A stretch of DNA of 64,000 nt from Paucibacter sp. PLA-PC-4 (GCF_026241155.1 NZ_JAPFGP010000014.1:1-64000), one strand, 5' to 3'; positions 34,886 through 44,385 are shown, numbered from the stretch's first letter. A program made the numbers and translations. The notes: generated from the letters alone by a model not told the origin.

Positions 34886-37350
34886 GGTTGGATCTCCTGA
34901 GGTGAGGAAACAAGGGGCGGCACGGATGAGACAGACGGGAACGACGACATGAGGTCCGCGGCCCAGTGCAAGCTGCGGTGGCGCAGCCAGGCGGCTGCGA
35001 ATGACGAATGCGCTTGCGCGGGCACAAGTGCTGCCGACACTGCATCGATGTCCCGCTGGTCCTGCGGCGTGGACGCTCCGGCGAAGGCGAGCGCCACCGG
35101 CCCGAGGTCCAGGTCGAAGAGCCGGTTGCCCAGCCGCGACTGGTAGTAGTAGTCGCGCTTGGGCTGGGCGGTCGCGACGATCTCGATCTGCCGGCCGTTC
35201 AGGCCGAAGCCTTCGTAGATCGTCCGGATCTGCGGCTCGGTCGCCTGCGGGTTGGGCAAGAAGATGCGGCTCGCGCAGCTCTCGACGATGGCCGGCGCGA
35301 TGCTGGAATCCTTCACGTCGGCCAGCGACTGCGTGGCGAAGACGACGCTGACGTTCTTCTTGCGCAGCGTCTTGAGCCACTGGCGGATGCGTGCGGCGAA
35401 TACCGGGTCGTCCAGGAACAGCCAGGACTCGTCCAGTATCAGCAGCGTCGGTGCGCCGTCGAAGCGGTCGTCGAAGCGCGCGAAGAGGTAGCCCAACACG
35501 GCCAGCACCGCTGCGCGGCTGTGCATCAGCTCCTCCATCTCGAAGCACTGCACGTCCGCCGAGCCCAGCCGGTCGTGGTCGGCGTCCAGCAGCTTGCCGT
35601 GGGCACCGCCCAGCACGTAGGGTGCGAGCGACTGGCGCAGCGCGTTGGACTGCAGCAGGACGGACAGGCCGGTCAGCGTCCGCTGCTGCACCGGCGCGCC
35701 GGCCAGGCTACCGAGCGCCGACCAGATCGCCGCTTTCTCGTCGGGACCGACGGCCACGCCTTCGTGCACCAATCGGCCTTCGACCCATTCGGCGGCCCAG
35801 GCGCGATAGCCTTCCTGGTCGATGCGTGCCAACGGCTGGAACGCGATGTCACCATCGGAGCCGAGGTCGTAGTGCTCGCCGCCCAGGCCGAGTACGGTCG
35901 CCCGCATCGAGCGGCCCATGTCGAACGCGAAGACGCGCGAACCGGGGTAGCGCCGGAACTGCATGGCCAGCATCGCCAGCAGCACCGACTTGCCCATGCC
36001 GGTCGGGCCGACCACCAGGGTGTGGCCCACGTCGCCGACGTGGGTGACCAGACGGAACGGCGTCGCGCCCTCGGTGCGCGTGACGATCAAGGGCGGCCCA
36101 TCCAGGTGCGCGTTGCGCTCCGGCCCGGCCCAGACGGCCGATACCGGCATCAGGTGCGCCAGATTCAGCGTCGAGATGATGGGCTGGCGCACGTTGGCGT
36201 AGGCGTTTCCCGGGATCGAAGACAGCCAGGCCTCCACCGCGTTCAGGGTCTCGGGCATGGTGACGAAGCCCCGGCCCTGGATCACACGCTCGATCCTGCG
36301 CAGCTTCTCGTCGGCGGTGGCCGCATCGGCGTCCAGCACCGTCACCGTGGCGGTGAGGTAGCCGAAGGCCACCTGGTCGCTGCCGAGTTCCTGCAGCGCG
36401 GCATCGGCGTCTGTCGCCTTGTTGCTAGCGTCGGTGTCCACCAGCGGGCTCTCCTGCTGGAAGATGGTCTCGCGCAGCAGGGCCACGACGTTCTTGCGCT
36501 TGGCGAACCACTGGCGGCGCAGCCGGGTCAGTTCTTTCTCGGCCTCGGCTTTGTCCATGCACAGGAAGCGCGTGGACCAGCGGTAGGCGAAACCGAGCCG
36601 ATTGAGGTCATCCAGGATGCCCGGCCAGGTCGATGTCGGAAAACCCCGCACCGTCGCGACCCGCAAGTGCATGTCGCCCAGCATCGGCGCCAAGCCGCCG
36701 ATCAGCGGCGCATCCGCGAGCAAGGCGTCCAGATGGAACGGCACTTCGGGCACGCCCACGCGGTAGCTGCGCGTGGACACGGTCGCATGCAGGTGGCTGA
36801 GCGTCTGGCCGTCATCGAGCCAGGTGATCTCCGGCATCACGCCGTCGAGCAGATCGAAGATGCGCTCCGTCTCGGCGACGAAGGCGGCGAGGCGCTCGCG
36901 CCAGTCCACGCCCTCGCTGGGCTTGTTCTCGTACAGCAGCCCGGCCGCGCGAGCGCGCGACTCCTCGGGCGGCAGGTATTGCAGTGTGAGGTGGTAGCCG
37001 CTCTCGAAGTGGTTGCCGGAGTCCTCGAAGGCCGCGCGGCGTTCTTCGTCGACCAGCCACGACAGCGGCTCGGGAAACTCCGAATGCGGGTAGTCCGCAG
37101 CCGGTCGGCGCTCGGCTTCGATGAACAGCGCCCAGCCTTCGCCCAGTCGGCGCAACGCGTTGTTCAGGCGCGCGGTGGTGGCGATCAGTTCGCCCTGCGT
37201 GGCGCTGTCCAGGTCCGGCCCGCGGAAGCGCGCCGTGCGTTGAAAGGAGCCATCCTTGTTGAGCACGACGCCCGGAGCCACCAGCCCGGCCCAGGGCAGC
37301 CAGTCGGCGAGCAGTGCGGGGCGGCGGCGGTATTCGGCGAGGTTCAGCAT
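34882..37350 (-). CDS. trbE: Conjugation ATPase TrbE (VirB4)
   Basis: An 822-residue VirB4-type ATPase with a CagE/TrbE N-terminal domain. Walker A is VGPTGMGKSVLL (about residue 445) and Walker B LLILDESWLFL (about residue 640), with the partner KKNVSVVFATQSL. It energises pilus assembly and substrate transfer at the inner membrane. The length and motifs are complete. The stop overlaps the trbJ start by 4 bases. Nothing suggests damage. Confidence 0.96.
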   Translation of the reverse strand: MLNLAEYRRRPALLADWLPWAGLVAPGVVLNKDGSFQRTARFRGPDLDSATQGELIATTARLNNALRRLGEGWALFIEAERRPAADYPHSEFPEPLSWLVDEERRAAFEDSGNHFESGYHLTLQYLPPEESRARAAGLLYENKPSEGVDWRERLAAFVAETERIFDLLDGVMPEITWLDDGQTLSHLHATVSTRSYRVGVPEVPFHLDALLADAPLIGGLAPMLGDMHLRVATVRGFPTSTWPGILDDLNRLGFAYRWSTRFLCMDKAEAEKELTRLRRQWFAKRKNVVALLRETIFQQESPLVDTDASNKATDADAALQELGSDQVAFGYLTATVTVLDADAATADEKLRRIERVIQGRGFVTMPETLNAVEAWLSSIPGNAYANVRQPIISTLNLAHLMPVSAVWAGPERNAHLDGPPLIVTRTEGATPFRLVTHVGDVGHTLVVGPTGMGKSVLLAMLAMQFRRYPGSRVFAFDMGRSMRATVLGLGGEHYDLGSDGDIAFQPLARIDQEGYRAWAAEWVEGRLVHEGVAVGPDEKAAIWSALGSLAGAPVQQRTLTGLSVLLQSNALRQSLAPYVLGGAHGKLLDADHDRLGSADVQCFEMEELMHSRAAVLAVLGYLFARFDDRFDGAPTLLILDESWLFLDDPVFAARIRQWLKTLRKKNVSVVFATQSLADVKDSSIAPAIVESCASRIFLPNPQATEPQIRTIYEGFGLNGRQIEIVATAQPKRDYYYQSRLGNRLFDLDLGPVALAFAGASTPQDQRDIDAVSAALVPAQAHSSFAAAWLRHRSLHWAADLMSSFPSVSSVPPLVSSPQEIQP

Positions 37351-37359
37351 GGTGACTCC

Positions 37360-37656
37360 CTACACGTCGAGCAGAGGCCGGTGCTTGATGTGCCGCGCGA
37401 AGACCTGCATGAACTGCGGATCAACGCGCGCCCCCCAGACGGCCAGTGAATGACCGACGATCCAGAGCACCAGCCCAGGAATCCAGAGTTGCAGGCCCAG
37501 CCCGACGGCGGCGGCCAGCGTGCCATTGGCGATCGCCACGGTGCGTGGCGCGCCGCCGAGCAGGATGGGCTCGGTCAGCGAGCGGTGCAGCGGCACTTCG
37601 AAGCCAAGGGCAGTGCCTGGTGCGAAGGCCGATGCCCCTTGAGGCGCTCCGCTCAT
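37360..37656 (-). CDS. trbD: Conjugal transfer protein TrbD (VirB3)
   Basis: A 98-residue VirB3-type inner-membrane protein. The start at 37656 gives MSGAPQGASAFAPG; the family core LHRSLTEPILLGGAPRTVAIANGTLAAAVGLGLQ-type residues runs into two TM segments, followed by ARHIKHRPLLDV. It overlaps trbC by 4 bases and ends 9 bases before trbE. Confidence 0.94.
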   Translation of the reverse strand: MSGAPQGASAFAPGTALGFEVPLHRSLTEPILLGGAPRTVAIANGTLAAAVGLGLQLWIPGLVLWIVGHSLAVWGARVDPQFMQVFARHIKHRPLLDV

Positions 37657-38060
37657 ACGACGGCCCCGCCCGAGAAGCTGAAGAAACTCAGGAAGAACGA
37701 GGACGCGGCGAACGCGATCGACAGGCCGAAGACGATCTGGATCAGCTTGCGGAAGCCGCCCGAGGTGTCGCCGAAGGCCAGGGCCAGGCCGGTCGAGATG
37801 ATGATGATCACCGCGACGATGCGGGCCACCGGTCCCTGGATCGATTCGAGGATGGAGGTCAGCGGTGCTTCCCACGGCATGCTGGAGCCGGCGGCACGCG
37901 CGGTGCCAGCCAGGCTCAGCATCACCGCGGCGGCAACGAGCCCGTTCTGAGCCGGGCGCGCAAGATCGCGCAGGCGCGAGGACACGGAGCGCGCGACACG
38001 CAGGGTGCGCACGAGCGGGTTTGCGGAAATACGGAAAGCAGGAACGTTCATCTGCGTCAT
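37653..38060 (-). CDS. trbC: Pilin TrbC (VirB2)
   Basis: A 135-residue VirB2-type major pilin precursor. The N-terminal leader is long and basic, to about residue 57 (SLAGTARAAGSS). Two TM helices follow (VARIVAVIIIISTGLALAFG and IQIVFGLSIAFAASSFFLSFF). In RP4, TrbC is cleaved by signal peptidase and cyclised by TraF; the traF gene at 49 kb makes that plausible here. The ATG overlaps the trbB stop. Confidence 0.93.
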   Translation of the reverse strand: MTQMNVPAFRISANPLVRTLRVARSVSSRLRDLARPAQNGLVAAAVMLSLAGTARAAGSSMPWEAPLTSILESIQGPVARIVAVIIIISTGLALAFGDTSGGFRKLIQIVFGLSIAFAASSFFLSFFSFSGGAVV

Positions 38061-39133
38061 GGCAGTTCTCCAGGGTGGTTGAGGGACGGGGAATGAGTGA
38101 CGGAGGCCGTAGCCGGCTCGTCGGGATGGGATTTGGAGAGAGGCGGTTGGTCGATCTCGGGGAACGGCGCCTCCAGTGCATCGACCAGCTGGTAGCCCGC
38201 CTGGTCGAAGCCGACGACGCGGGCGATGCGTTCGATGCGGCGCTTGCGGCCGCGGCCGGCGATATGGATCACCACGTTGACCGCTTCGGCGATCAGGGCG
38301 CGCGGCGGGTTCACCGCCACTTCGAGGATGAGTTGCTCCAGGCGCAGCAGCGCGCCCAACGCGGAGCCGGCGTGGATGGTGGCGATGCCACCCGGATGAC
38401 CCGTGCCCCAGACCTTGATGAGGTCCAGTGCTTCGGGGCCACGCACTTCGCCGACAACCACGCGGTCCGGCCGCAGGCGCATGGACGAGCGCACCAGCTC
38501 GGTCATCGACACCACGCCCTGGCGCGTGCGCAGCGGCACGTGGTCGCGGGCGGCGCACTGCAGCTCCACCGTGTCTTCCAGCACCAGCACACGGTCGCCC
38601 GTGGCGGCGATCTCGGCCAGCAGCGCGTTGGCCAGCGTCGTCTTGCCTGTGCTGGTGCCACCGGCGACCAGGATGTTCTGGCGCTCGCGCACGGCGCGCA
38701 CCAGCAGGCCCGCCTGGGCGGCGGTCATCATGCCGTCGGCGACGTAGCGCGACAGCGGGATCACACCCATGGCGCGCTTGCGCAACGCGAAGGCCGGCCC
38801 AGGCGCAGCGGGCGGCAGGATGCCCTCGAAGCGTTCGCCCGTCTCGGGCAGTTCGGCGGACAACAGCGGCTGGCCACGGTGCACCTCGGCGCCGACGTGG
38901 GCCGCCACCAGCCGAATGATGCGTTCGCCATCGGCTTCGGACAGCTCCACCCCCATGGGTGCTCGGCCCGAGGACAGGCGGTCGATCCACAAGGATCGAT
39001 CCGGATTGAGCATGATCTCCACCACGTCCGGGTCTTCCAACGCGGTGGCGATCAGCGGCCCCATGGCCGTGCGCAGCATCTGGATGCGGCGGTCCAGCGA
39101 GGTGGCCGTGAAGGAGGATGGAACGGCGCTCAT
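38057..39133 (-). CDS. trbB: Conjugation ATPase TrbB (VirB11)
   Basis: A 358-residue VirB11-type hexameric ATPase. Walker A is GGTSTGKTTLAN (about residue 160), the Asp box VLVLEDTVELQ, Walker B-like RPDRVVVGEVRGPEAL and the His box GHPGGIATIHAGSA. It drives pilus biogenesis and works with TrbE. It is first of the trb genes proper and overlaps the CopG-like gene upstream by 4 bases. Confidence 0.95.
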   Translation of the reverse strand: MSAVPSSFTATSLDRRIQMLRTAMGPLIATALEDPDVVEIMLNPDRSLWIDRLSSGRAPMGVELSEADGERIIRLVAAHVGAEVHRGQPLLSAELPETGERFEGILPPAAPGPAFALRKRAMGVIPLSRYVADGMMTAAQAGLLVRAVRERQNILVAGGTSTGKTTLANALLAEIAATGDRVLVLEDTVELQCAARDHVPLRTRQGVVSMTELVRSSMRLRPDRVVVGEVRGPEALDLIKVWGTGHPGGIATIHAGSALGALLRLEQLILEVAVNPPRALIAEAVNVVIHIAGRGRKRRIERIARVVGFDQAGYQLVDALEAPFPEIDQPPLSKSHPDEPATASVTHSPSLNHPGELP

Positions 39134-39594
39134 GGGGCACGCTCCTGGGCTTCGGCCGAGACCGCCTCGTCGGCCATCCGCGTTGGGTCTGGGTGCAGTT
39201 CCTCGACCACGTCGCGCACCAGACTGCGCCCGCGCAGCAGGTGGCGGCCGAGTTGTTCAACAAACTGCTCGAAGCGGGCCTTGCCCTGCGCGCGGGCAGC
39301 ATCTTGGTGCGCTTCGGGCACCGGCGTGCTGACGGTGAGGAAGTAGCGCACGTACAGCGCCAGGGTCTCGATCAGGATGTTCTGGTCGCGCTCCAGGCGC
39401 TCGGCCTGGCGAGACAGGCGGTCCAGCCGCTTGGCAATGGCCGCTTCGCGTTGGTCGCCAGCATCCGGGGACAGCCAGGACGCCAGGGCCGCGGCGACGA
39501 TCGACGACTTGGAAACGCCTTTCTTGGCGGCCAGCTCGTCCAGGCGCTTGGCGTGCTCGGGCTGGATGAACAGGTTCAAACGGTGTTGGGTCAT
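39130..39594 (-). CDS. CopG-like ribbon-helix-helix protein
   Basis: A 154-residue protein. The N-terminal 45 residues form a ribbon-helix-helix (HRLNLFIQPEHAKRLDELAAKKGVSKSSIVAAALASWL-type residues). The rest is helical with coiled-coil character (RLDRLSRQAERLERDQNILIETLALYVRYFL). Such genes sit between traG and trbB in Tn4371-like elements and may regulate the operon or act at oriT. It overlaps both neighbours by 4 bases. Confidence 0.86.
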   Translation of the reverse strand: MTQHRLNLFIQPEHAKRLDELAAKKGVSKSSIVAAALASWLSPDAGDQREAAIAKRLDRLSRQAERLERDQNILIETLALYVRYFLTVSTPVPEAHQDAARAQGKARFEQFVEQLGRHLLRGRSLVRDVVEELHPDPTRMADEAVSAEAQERAP

Positions 39595-41618
39595 AGGTCG
39601 ATGCCGTCGTCGGGGTCGAGAGAAGCCAATCGGGCCGTGCGCTGCAGGGCCGGATCGAGCTGGCGAGGAAGGGAAAGCGGCATGTCGTCGTCATCGAGCA
39701 GCGCGAGGTCGCCCGTGGGCACGGACGGCTCGGGCTCGTAGGCGACGGTGTCGGAGAGTTCGGGCTGGCGGCGCGGGCCGCCGTCGTCGGCGCTGCCCAG
39801 CGCATTGGTGAATGCCGCAGCCGGTGCGGCAGGCACGGCTGGGATGGCCAGGCTGCTCCAGTCGTCGGGGCGCGCAGGCGGCACGTCGACGTAGCGGCCA
39901 GCAGCAAGCACGGGCGGCGGCAACACGCGGTGCTGGAAATTTGCGTCCGCGTAGTAGCGCAGCTTCCTGGCCTTGATCGGGGCCACGCTGGAAACCATCA
40001 CCACCGCCTCATCGGGCGGCAGTTGCATCACCTCGCCGGGCGTGAGCAGCGGACGGGCCGTTTCCTGCCGCGACACCATCAGATGGCCCAGCCAGGGCGA
40101 CAGACGGTGGCCGGCGTAGTTGCGCTGCGCGCGCAGCTCAGTCGCGGTGCCCAGTGTTTCGGAGATGCGCTTGGCCGTGCGTTCGTCGTTGGTGGCGAAG
40201 GTCACCCGCACATGGCAGTTGTCCAGGATCGAATGGTTCTGGCCGTAGGCCTTGTCGATCTGGTTCAGGCTCTGCGCGATCAGGAAGCTGCGGATGCCGT
40301 ACCCGGCCATGAAGGCCAGCGCGGTTTCGAAGAAGTCCAGGCGCCCGAGTGCCGGGAACTCGTCGAGCATCAAGAGCAGCTTGTGGCGACGCTCGATGCC
40401 GTCGGAGCCGTCGAGCGATTCGGTGAGGCGCCGGCCGATCTGGTTGAGGATCAGGCGGATCAGCGGCTTGGTGCGGCTGATGTCGGAAGGCGGCACCACC
40501 AGATACAGCGAGACGGGGTGCTCAGTGGAAATGAGGTCGGCAATTCGCCAGTCGCAGCGTGAGGTGACTTCGGCCACCGTGGGATCGCGGTACAGGCCGA
40601 GGAAGGACATGGCCGTGGACAGCACGCCCGAGCGTTCGTTGTCGCTCTTGTTGAGGACTTCGCGCGCGGCGGATGCAACGACCGGGTGCGGACCTCCACC
40701 ATCCCCGTTGACGAGGTGCGGCGTGGTCATCATCCGGTGCAGGGTCAGCTCGAAAGGGCAGGCCGGGTCGGAGAGAAAGTTGGCGACGCCGCGCAGCGTC
40801 TTGTCTTCACCGGCGTAGAGCACATGCAGGATGGCGCCCACCAGCAGCGCGTGGCTGGTCTTCTCCCAATGGTTGCGGCGTTCCAATGCGCCTTCGGGAT
40901 CCACCAGGATGTCGGCGATGTTCTGTACGTCGCGCACTTCATGCGCGCCACGGCGGACTTCTAGCAGTGGGTTGTACGCCGCTGACTTCGCATCGGTCGG
41001 GTTGAACAGCAGACAATGCGAGAAGCGTGAGCGCCAGCCGGCGGTGATCTGCCAGTTCTCACCCTTGATGTCGTGGATGACGGCAGAGGCTGGCCAGGAC
41101 AGCAGCGTCGGAACGACCAGGCCCACGCCCTTGCCCGAGCGCGTCGGTGCGAAGGTCAGGACGTGCTCCGGACCGTCGTGACGCAGGTACTGTTGGTCAT
41201 GCTGGCCGAGAAAGACGCCGGCGGGCTGCGTGAGCCCGGCCTGGCGGATGTCGTCCGCATTGGCCCAGCGCGCCGTGCCGTACGTCGTGACGCGCTTCGC
41301 CTGCCGCGAGCGCCAGACCGACATTGCGATGGCGACCAGCACCGCGAACAGGCCGCTGCTGGCGGCGATCATGCCGCCCGTGTCGAACACGAGCGGCGCA
41401 TAGGCATCGAAGAAGAACCACCACTCGAACAAGCGCCAGGGGTGGTACACGGGCATGCCGTGCAGATCGAACCAGGGCGAGCCCAGGCGTGGCTGATAGC
41501 CCAGGGCAGCGGCGGTCCACTGCGTGGCACCCCATACGCCGGCGATCACGATGCCGATGACGGCGGCGATCTGTCCGACGAGAACGCCCTGATGGCTTGC
41601 GCCTTGAGCTTGTTGCAT
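39591..41618 (-). CDS. traG: Coupling protein TraG (VirD4)
   Basis: A 675-residue type IV coupling protein. Two N-terminal TM segments (about residues 10-30 and 65-90) are followed by FAPTRSGKGVGLVVPTL (Walker A) and LLLMLDEFPALGRL (Walker B), with SFLIAQSLNQIDKAYG. It recruits the relaxase-DNA complex to the secretion channel. The start at 41618 has GGAGG 7 bases upstream; the frame reaches 41666. It heads the traG-trb operon, and paired inverted repeats lie just upstream. Confidence 0.95.
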   Translation of the reverse strand: MQQAQGASHQGVLVGQIAAVIGIVIAGVWGATQWTAAALGYQPRLGSPWFDLHGMPVYHPWRLFEWWFFFDAYAPLVFDTGGMIAASSGLFAVLVAIAMSVWRSRQAKRVTTYGTARWANADDIRQAGLTQPAGVFLGQHDQQYLRHDGPEHVLTFAPTRSGKGVGLVVPTLLSWPASAVIHDIKGENWQITAGWRSRFSHCLLFNPTDAKSAAYNPLLEVRRGAHEVRDVQNIADILVDPEGALERRNHWEKTSHALLVGAILHVLYAGEDKTLRGVANFLSDPACPFELTLHRMMTTPHLVNGDGGGPHPVVASAAREVLNKSDNERSGVLSTAMSFLGLYRDPTVAEVTSRCDWRIADLISTEHPVSLYLVVPPSDISRTKPLIRLILNQIGRRLTESLDGSDGIERRHKLLLMLDEFPALGRLDFFETALAFMAGYGIRSFLIAQSLNQIDKAYGQNHSILDNCHVRVTFATNDERTAKRISETLGTATELRAQRNYAGHRLSPWLGHLMVSRQETARPLLTPGEVMQLPPDEAVVMVSSVAPIKARKLRYYADANFQHRVLPPPVLAAGRYVDVPPARPDDWSSLAIPAVPAAPAAAFTNALGSADDGGPRRQPELSDTVAYEPEPSVPTGDLALLDDDDMPLSLPRQLDPALQRTARLASLDPDDGIDL

Positions 41619-41640
41619 CGCCTGGCCTCCGATTCCTTGG

Positions 41641-41713
41641 GCTGATCTGGCGATCAGCGGCGGCACAACAACGTGCCGCAGGCATCACGATCGGGTGCCG
41701 GTACGGTGCCGGT
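41641..41713. promoter_or_regulatory. Inverted and direct repeats upstream of traG
   Basis: GCTGATC (41641-41647) pairs with GATCAGC (41652-41658), and GCGGCAC (41660-41666) pairs with GTGCCGC (41673-41679). GGTGCCGGT is repeated at 41694-41702 and 41705-41713. They fill the 234-base gap before traG and are probable operator sites for control of the transfer operon, perhaps by the adjacent LysR or CopG-like protein. Confidence 0.35.
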
Positions 41714-41852
41714 CAAAGACCGTTATCGGGAGCAAGGTGATGCGAAAAGCAAGCTCGCACGCATTGGCTAGTTCCAGGAATACGCCGCAAACGCGGGCGC
41801 GCTGCGGCGTGTCGAGAGAGAAATTTTGCCGGCTGCGGTTTGCAGGCGACAG

Positions 41853-42116
41853 TCAGAACTTTGGAGAAGATGCCGGTGGCGTGTACGGCACCTTGCCATC
41901 GCCGAAGAAGCGCAGGTTCGTGGCCTCGGCCACGCGGTTGCACAGCACGTCGCCCAGCTTGGCGCGGTTGGTCTTGCACTGCTCACGCAGTGCCTTCAAA
42001 CGCGCCGGATCGGACGCGAGTTCTTCTACGCTGGGGATGGATGTATTGGGTGGTGCCTCGGATTGACCGCAGCCGGTGAGCAGCACGGCCAGCATCAATG
42101 GGGCGATGACTTTCAT
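41853..42116 (-). CDS. eexN: EexN-family entry-exclusion lipoprotein
   Basis: An 87-residue lipoprotein. The signal ends in lipobox LLTGC (cysteine about residue 16). The mature part has the EexN pattern: SVEELASDPARLKALREQCKTNRAKLGDVLCNRVAEATNLRF-type residues with two conserved cysteines. EexN proteins reduce redundant transfer of the same element into a cell that already carries it. It overlaps the LysR gene stop by 4 bases. Confidence 0.88.
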   Translation of the reverse strand: MKVIAPLMLAVLLTGCGQSEAPPNTSIPSVEELASDPARLKALREQCKTNRAKLGDVLCNRVAEATNLRFFGDGKVPYTPPASSPKF

Positions 42117-43063
42117 GGCTCAGCTCCTTCGTCGACGCTGTTCTCTCCTGCAGATACCGTCAGCTCTTTGTCTTCCGGTGTCCCCAATCCGCGCACTCGC
42201 TCAATGAACCGGCACAACGCCTCCGACGCATCTCCTTCCCTGCGCAGCAGGTAAGTCGTCAACAAGGGTGAGCGGCCTTCTAGCGGCCGAGCGACCACGC
42301 CGGGCTCTCTGCTGGATACGATGTACGGTTGCCCCGCAAAGCCCAATGCGAAGCCCGCTGATACCAGCGCCATCATCAGGTCGAACGAAGCCACGCGTTC
42401 GGCAATCAGCGGCTCCATGTCCACGCGGCGAAGCACCCGATCCACCTGCCGCGCGTGCCCCTCGCACGCATGCGGGCAGCAGAGTACCAATGGGTAGCGC
42501 AGCACCTCGCGCAAGGGAATGCGCTTGTGCTGGAGCAACGGATGACGGGCCGGAACGGCCACCATCAATGGGTCGCTCCAGATGGCTTCGGCAACGATAC
42601 CTTCTCCCACCTCATCGGACTGCACGAAGCCAATGTCATAGAGGTCGTCGTGCAGGCCCCTGATCTGCTGAGAGAGCGGCACCTCGAACAGACGGATCTC
42701 GATTTCCGGCTCTTCCTCTCTGCACAATGCCAGCAAGGCCGGCAGGCGTGACGGCGTGATGCCGTCGGAGAGGGCGATGCGAAGTTGGCCGTTGAAGCCA
42801 TGGGCCGCCGCCTTCACGCTGTCGCGGGCCTGCTGCAGCGCCATGAAGATACGCGGTACATGCTCCAGGAACAGCTTGCCCGCCCGTGTCAGCCGGGTGC
42901 TGCGGCTGGTGCGAACAAACAACTGCTCGCCCAGGTCTTCTTCCAGTTCCTTGATCGTGCGAGACAACGGCGACTGCTCGATGTGCAGTCGCTCTGCGGC
43001 GCGTGCGAAGTGAAGCTCTTCAGCCACAGCAAGGAAACAGCGAAGGTGGCGCAGCTCCATCAT
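42113..43063 (-). CDS. LysR-type regulator (possible TraR of the element)
   Basis: A 316-residue LysR-type regulator. The HTH is at the N-terminus (MELRHLRCFLAVAEELHFARAAERLHIEQSPLSRTIKELEEDLG-type residues) and the rest is a substrate-binding-like effector domain. The start is 43063 or 43060 (tandem ATGs). Tn4371-like elements carry a LysR gene, traR, upstream of traG, and this one is coupled to eexN and precedes traG, so it may be that gene. It could instead belong with the MFS gene 12 bases upstream. No ligand evident. Confidence 0.85.
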   Translation of the reverse strand: MMELRHLRCFLAVAEELHFARAAERLHIEQSPLSRTIKELEEDLGEQLFVRTSRSTRLTRAGKLFLEHVPRIFMALQQARDSVKAAAHGFNGQLRIALSDGITPSRLPALLALCREEEPEIEIRLFEVPLSQQIRGLHDDLYDIGFVQSDEVGEGIVAEAIWSDPLMVAVPARHPLLQHKRIPLREVLRYPLVLCCPHACEGHARQVDRVLRRVDMEPLIAERVASFDLMMALVSAGFALGFAGQPYIVSSREPGVVARPLEGRSPLLTTYLLRREGDASEALCRFIERVRGLGTPEDKELTVSAGENSVDEGAEP

Positions 43064-43074
43064 TCGTTTCGCTA

Positions 43075-44334
43075 TTAGACATTGCTGCTGCGCTTCGGCG
43101 ATACGGGGACTGCCAACAAGGCTGCAAAAGCGATGACGCCCCATGTGATCGGCCATGAACTCGCAGACAGCAGAAGAGGAATCAACGCCGGCGTGATGAA
43201 CGCTGATGCAAAGATGGTCATGCCGATGACGCCCAATGCCGTCCCCGCACGCGTCGCGCCAGCCATGGTGGCAATCTCTGTATAGGCCACACCGTGCCAA
43301 GCGCTGGCCGCCAGTCCGCTAAGAAACAGCAGTGATGCAACCCAATAGATGCTTGCGTCCGCAAAAAGTGCTAGGGCCAATGTAGATGCGGCAGCGAGCA
43401 AGCCAATCGCTCGCACAAGGGTTCGGCGGTCGGCCCCGCGGTCGGAGTAGTGGCCAATCACGATACGGGCAATTGACCCCGAGACTTGGACAACGACGAT
43501 TACGCCCGAGATCAAGGCAAGCCCGGCCGCCTTATGGTCATGCAGGAAAATGCCCCCGAAGGCAAGGACCGCGATCTGCGGTGCGGTCAGCAGACCGCTG
43601 GCAATGGCCAGACGCCAGACATCAAGGCGGTATAGCGGTGTCGGCCCATTCGCAACTTGGTTGGATATGGATACTTCGGGCAGGGGTTGCTCATGCAACC
43701 AAAACCATGTTGCCAGCGCGCTTAGGACGCAAAATACGGCCAATACGCCGAACACCGCTTGAAAGCCGAAGCGCTGGGCCAACCAGGGTAACAGTGCCGC
43801 CCCAACGGCACCGCCGGCAGGAATCGCCGTCTGGCGGATGCTCATGGCCAACCCGCGTTTGCCGTCTGTGAACCAACCCATGATGGCCCTTCCCGAGGAT
43901 GAGTTGACGCTGCCTCCAAGGATGCCTACCAGCACGAGACCCGCTCCAAGGAGCAGGTAGCTGGGCACCTTCGAGCCAGTGGGCACCACCAGCATTGCTA
44001 GCGACAGCAGAGCAGCTCCGGTCGTAAGTAATCCTGTCAGCAACACTTTGCGGTCTCCAAACCGATCGGTTAGCAGCCCCCAAATGACTTCCGAGAACGT
44101 CACACCCAAGGCCATGCATCCGAGTACAAGGCCAAGTTGCCCGGTCGTCATCTGATACGCACTGCGCATCAACACACCGGTGACCGGCAAGCCTGAAAAC
44201 GCAGCGGCAAAGCTCGCCTGTGCGGCAACACCGATGGAAAGGATCACCCACCGATAGCGCGCACCAAACCGATCGGTCGAGAGAACGGAGGAAGGCAGAA
44301 ATTTTTGAGAACTCACAGATCGCTCCTGTACCAA
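43075..44334 (-). CDS. MFS transporter
   Basis: A 419-residue major facilitator with 12 segments. The loop 2-3 motif is GLLTDRFGDRKVLLTG, and RAIMGWFTDGKRGLAMSIRQTAIPAGGAVGA is typical of YybF/CynX-like and aromatic-acid carriers. It is divergent from a TetR gene, and the intergenic region contains a paired ACTAGT operator. It ends 12 bases before the LysR gene. This pair looks like cargo inserted into the conjugation module. Substrate unknown. Confidence 0.84.
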   Translation of the reverse strand: MVQERSVSSQKFLPSSVLSTDRFGARYRWVILSIGVAAQASFAAAFSGLPVTGVLMRSAYQMTTGQLGLVLGCMALGVTFSEVIWGLLTDRFGDRKVLLTGLLTTGAALLSLAMLVVPTGSKVPSYLLLGAGLVLVGILGGSVNSSSGRAIMGWFTDGKRGLAMSIRQTAIPAGGAVGAALLPWLAQRFGFQAVFGVLAVFCVLSALATWFWLHEQPLPEVSISNQVANGPTPLYRLDVWRLAIASGLLTAPQIAVLAFGGIFLHDHKAAGLALISGVIVVVQVSGSIARIVIGHYSDRGADRRTLVRAIGLLAAASTLALALFADASIYWVASLLFLSGLAASAWHGVAYTEIATMAGATRAGTALGVIGMTIFASAFITPALIPLLLSASSWPITWGVIAFAALLAVPVSPKRSSNV

Positions 44335-44375
44335 CTAGTATGTTCAGGATAACACGAAAACGCACTAGTAGGTAC
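44328..44375. promoter_or_regulatory. Paired ACTAGT operator between MFS and TetR genes
   Basis: GTACCAACTAGT (44328-44339) and ACTAGTAGGTAC (44364-44375) are inverted with one mismatch over 12 bases, separated by 24. Each contains the palindrome ACTAGT, so two TetR dimers could bind. The pair spans the whole divergent control region, suggesting that the TetR protein represses both genes. Confidence 0.6.
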
Positions 44376-44385
44376 AATTCAGGTG

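Noticed and set aside
35008-37449. 813-codon plus-strand open frame opposite trbE
   Set aside because: Antisense of a complete VirB4 ATPase with Walker motifs; composition is typical of shadow frames.
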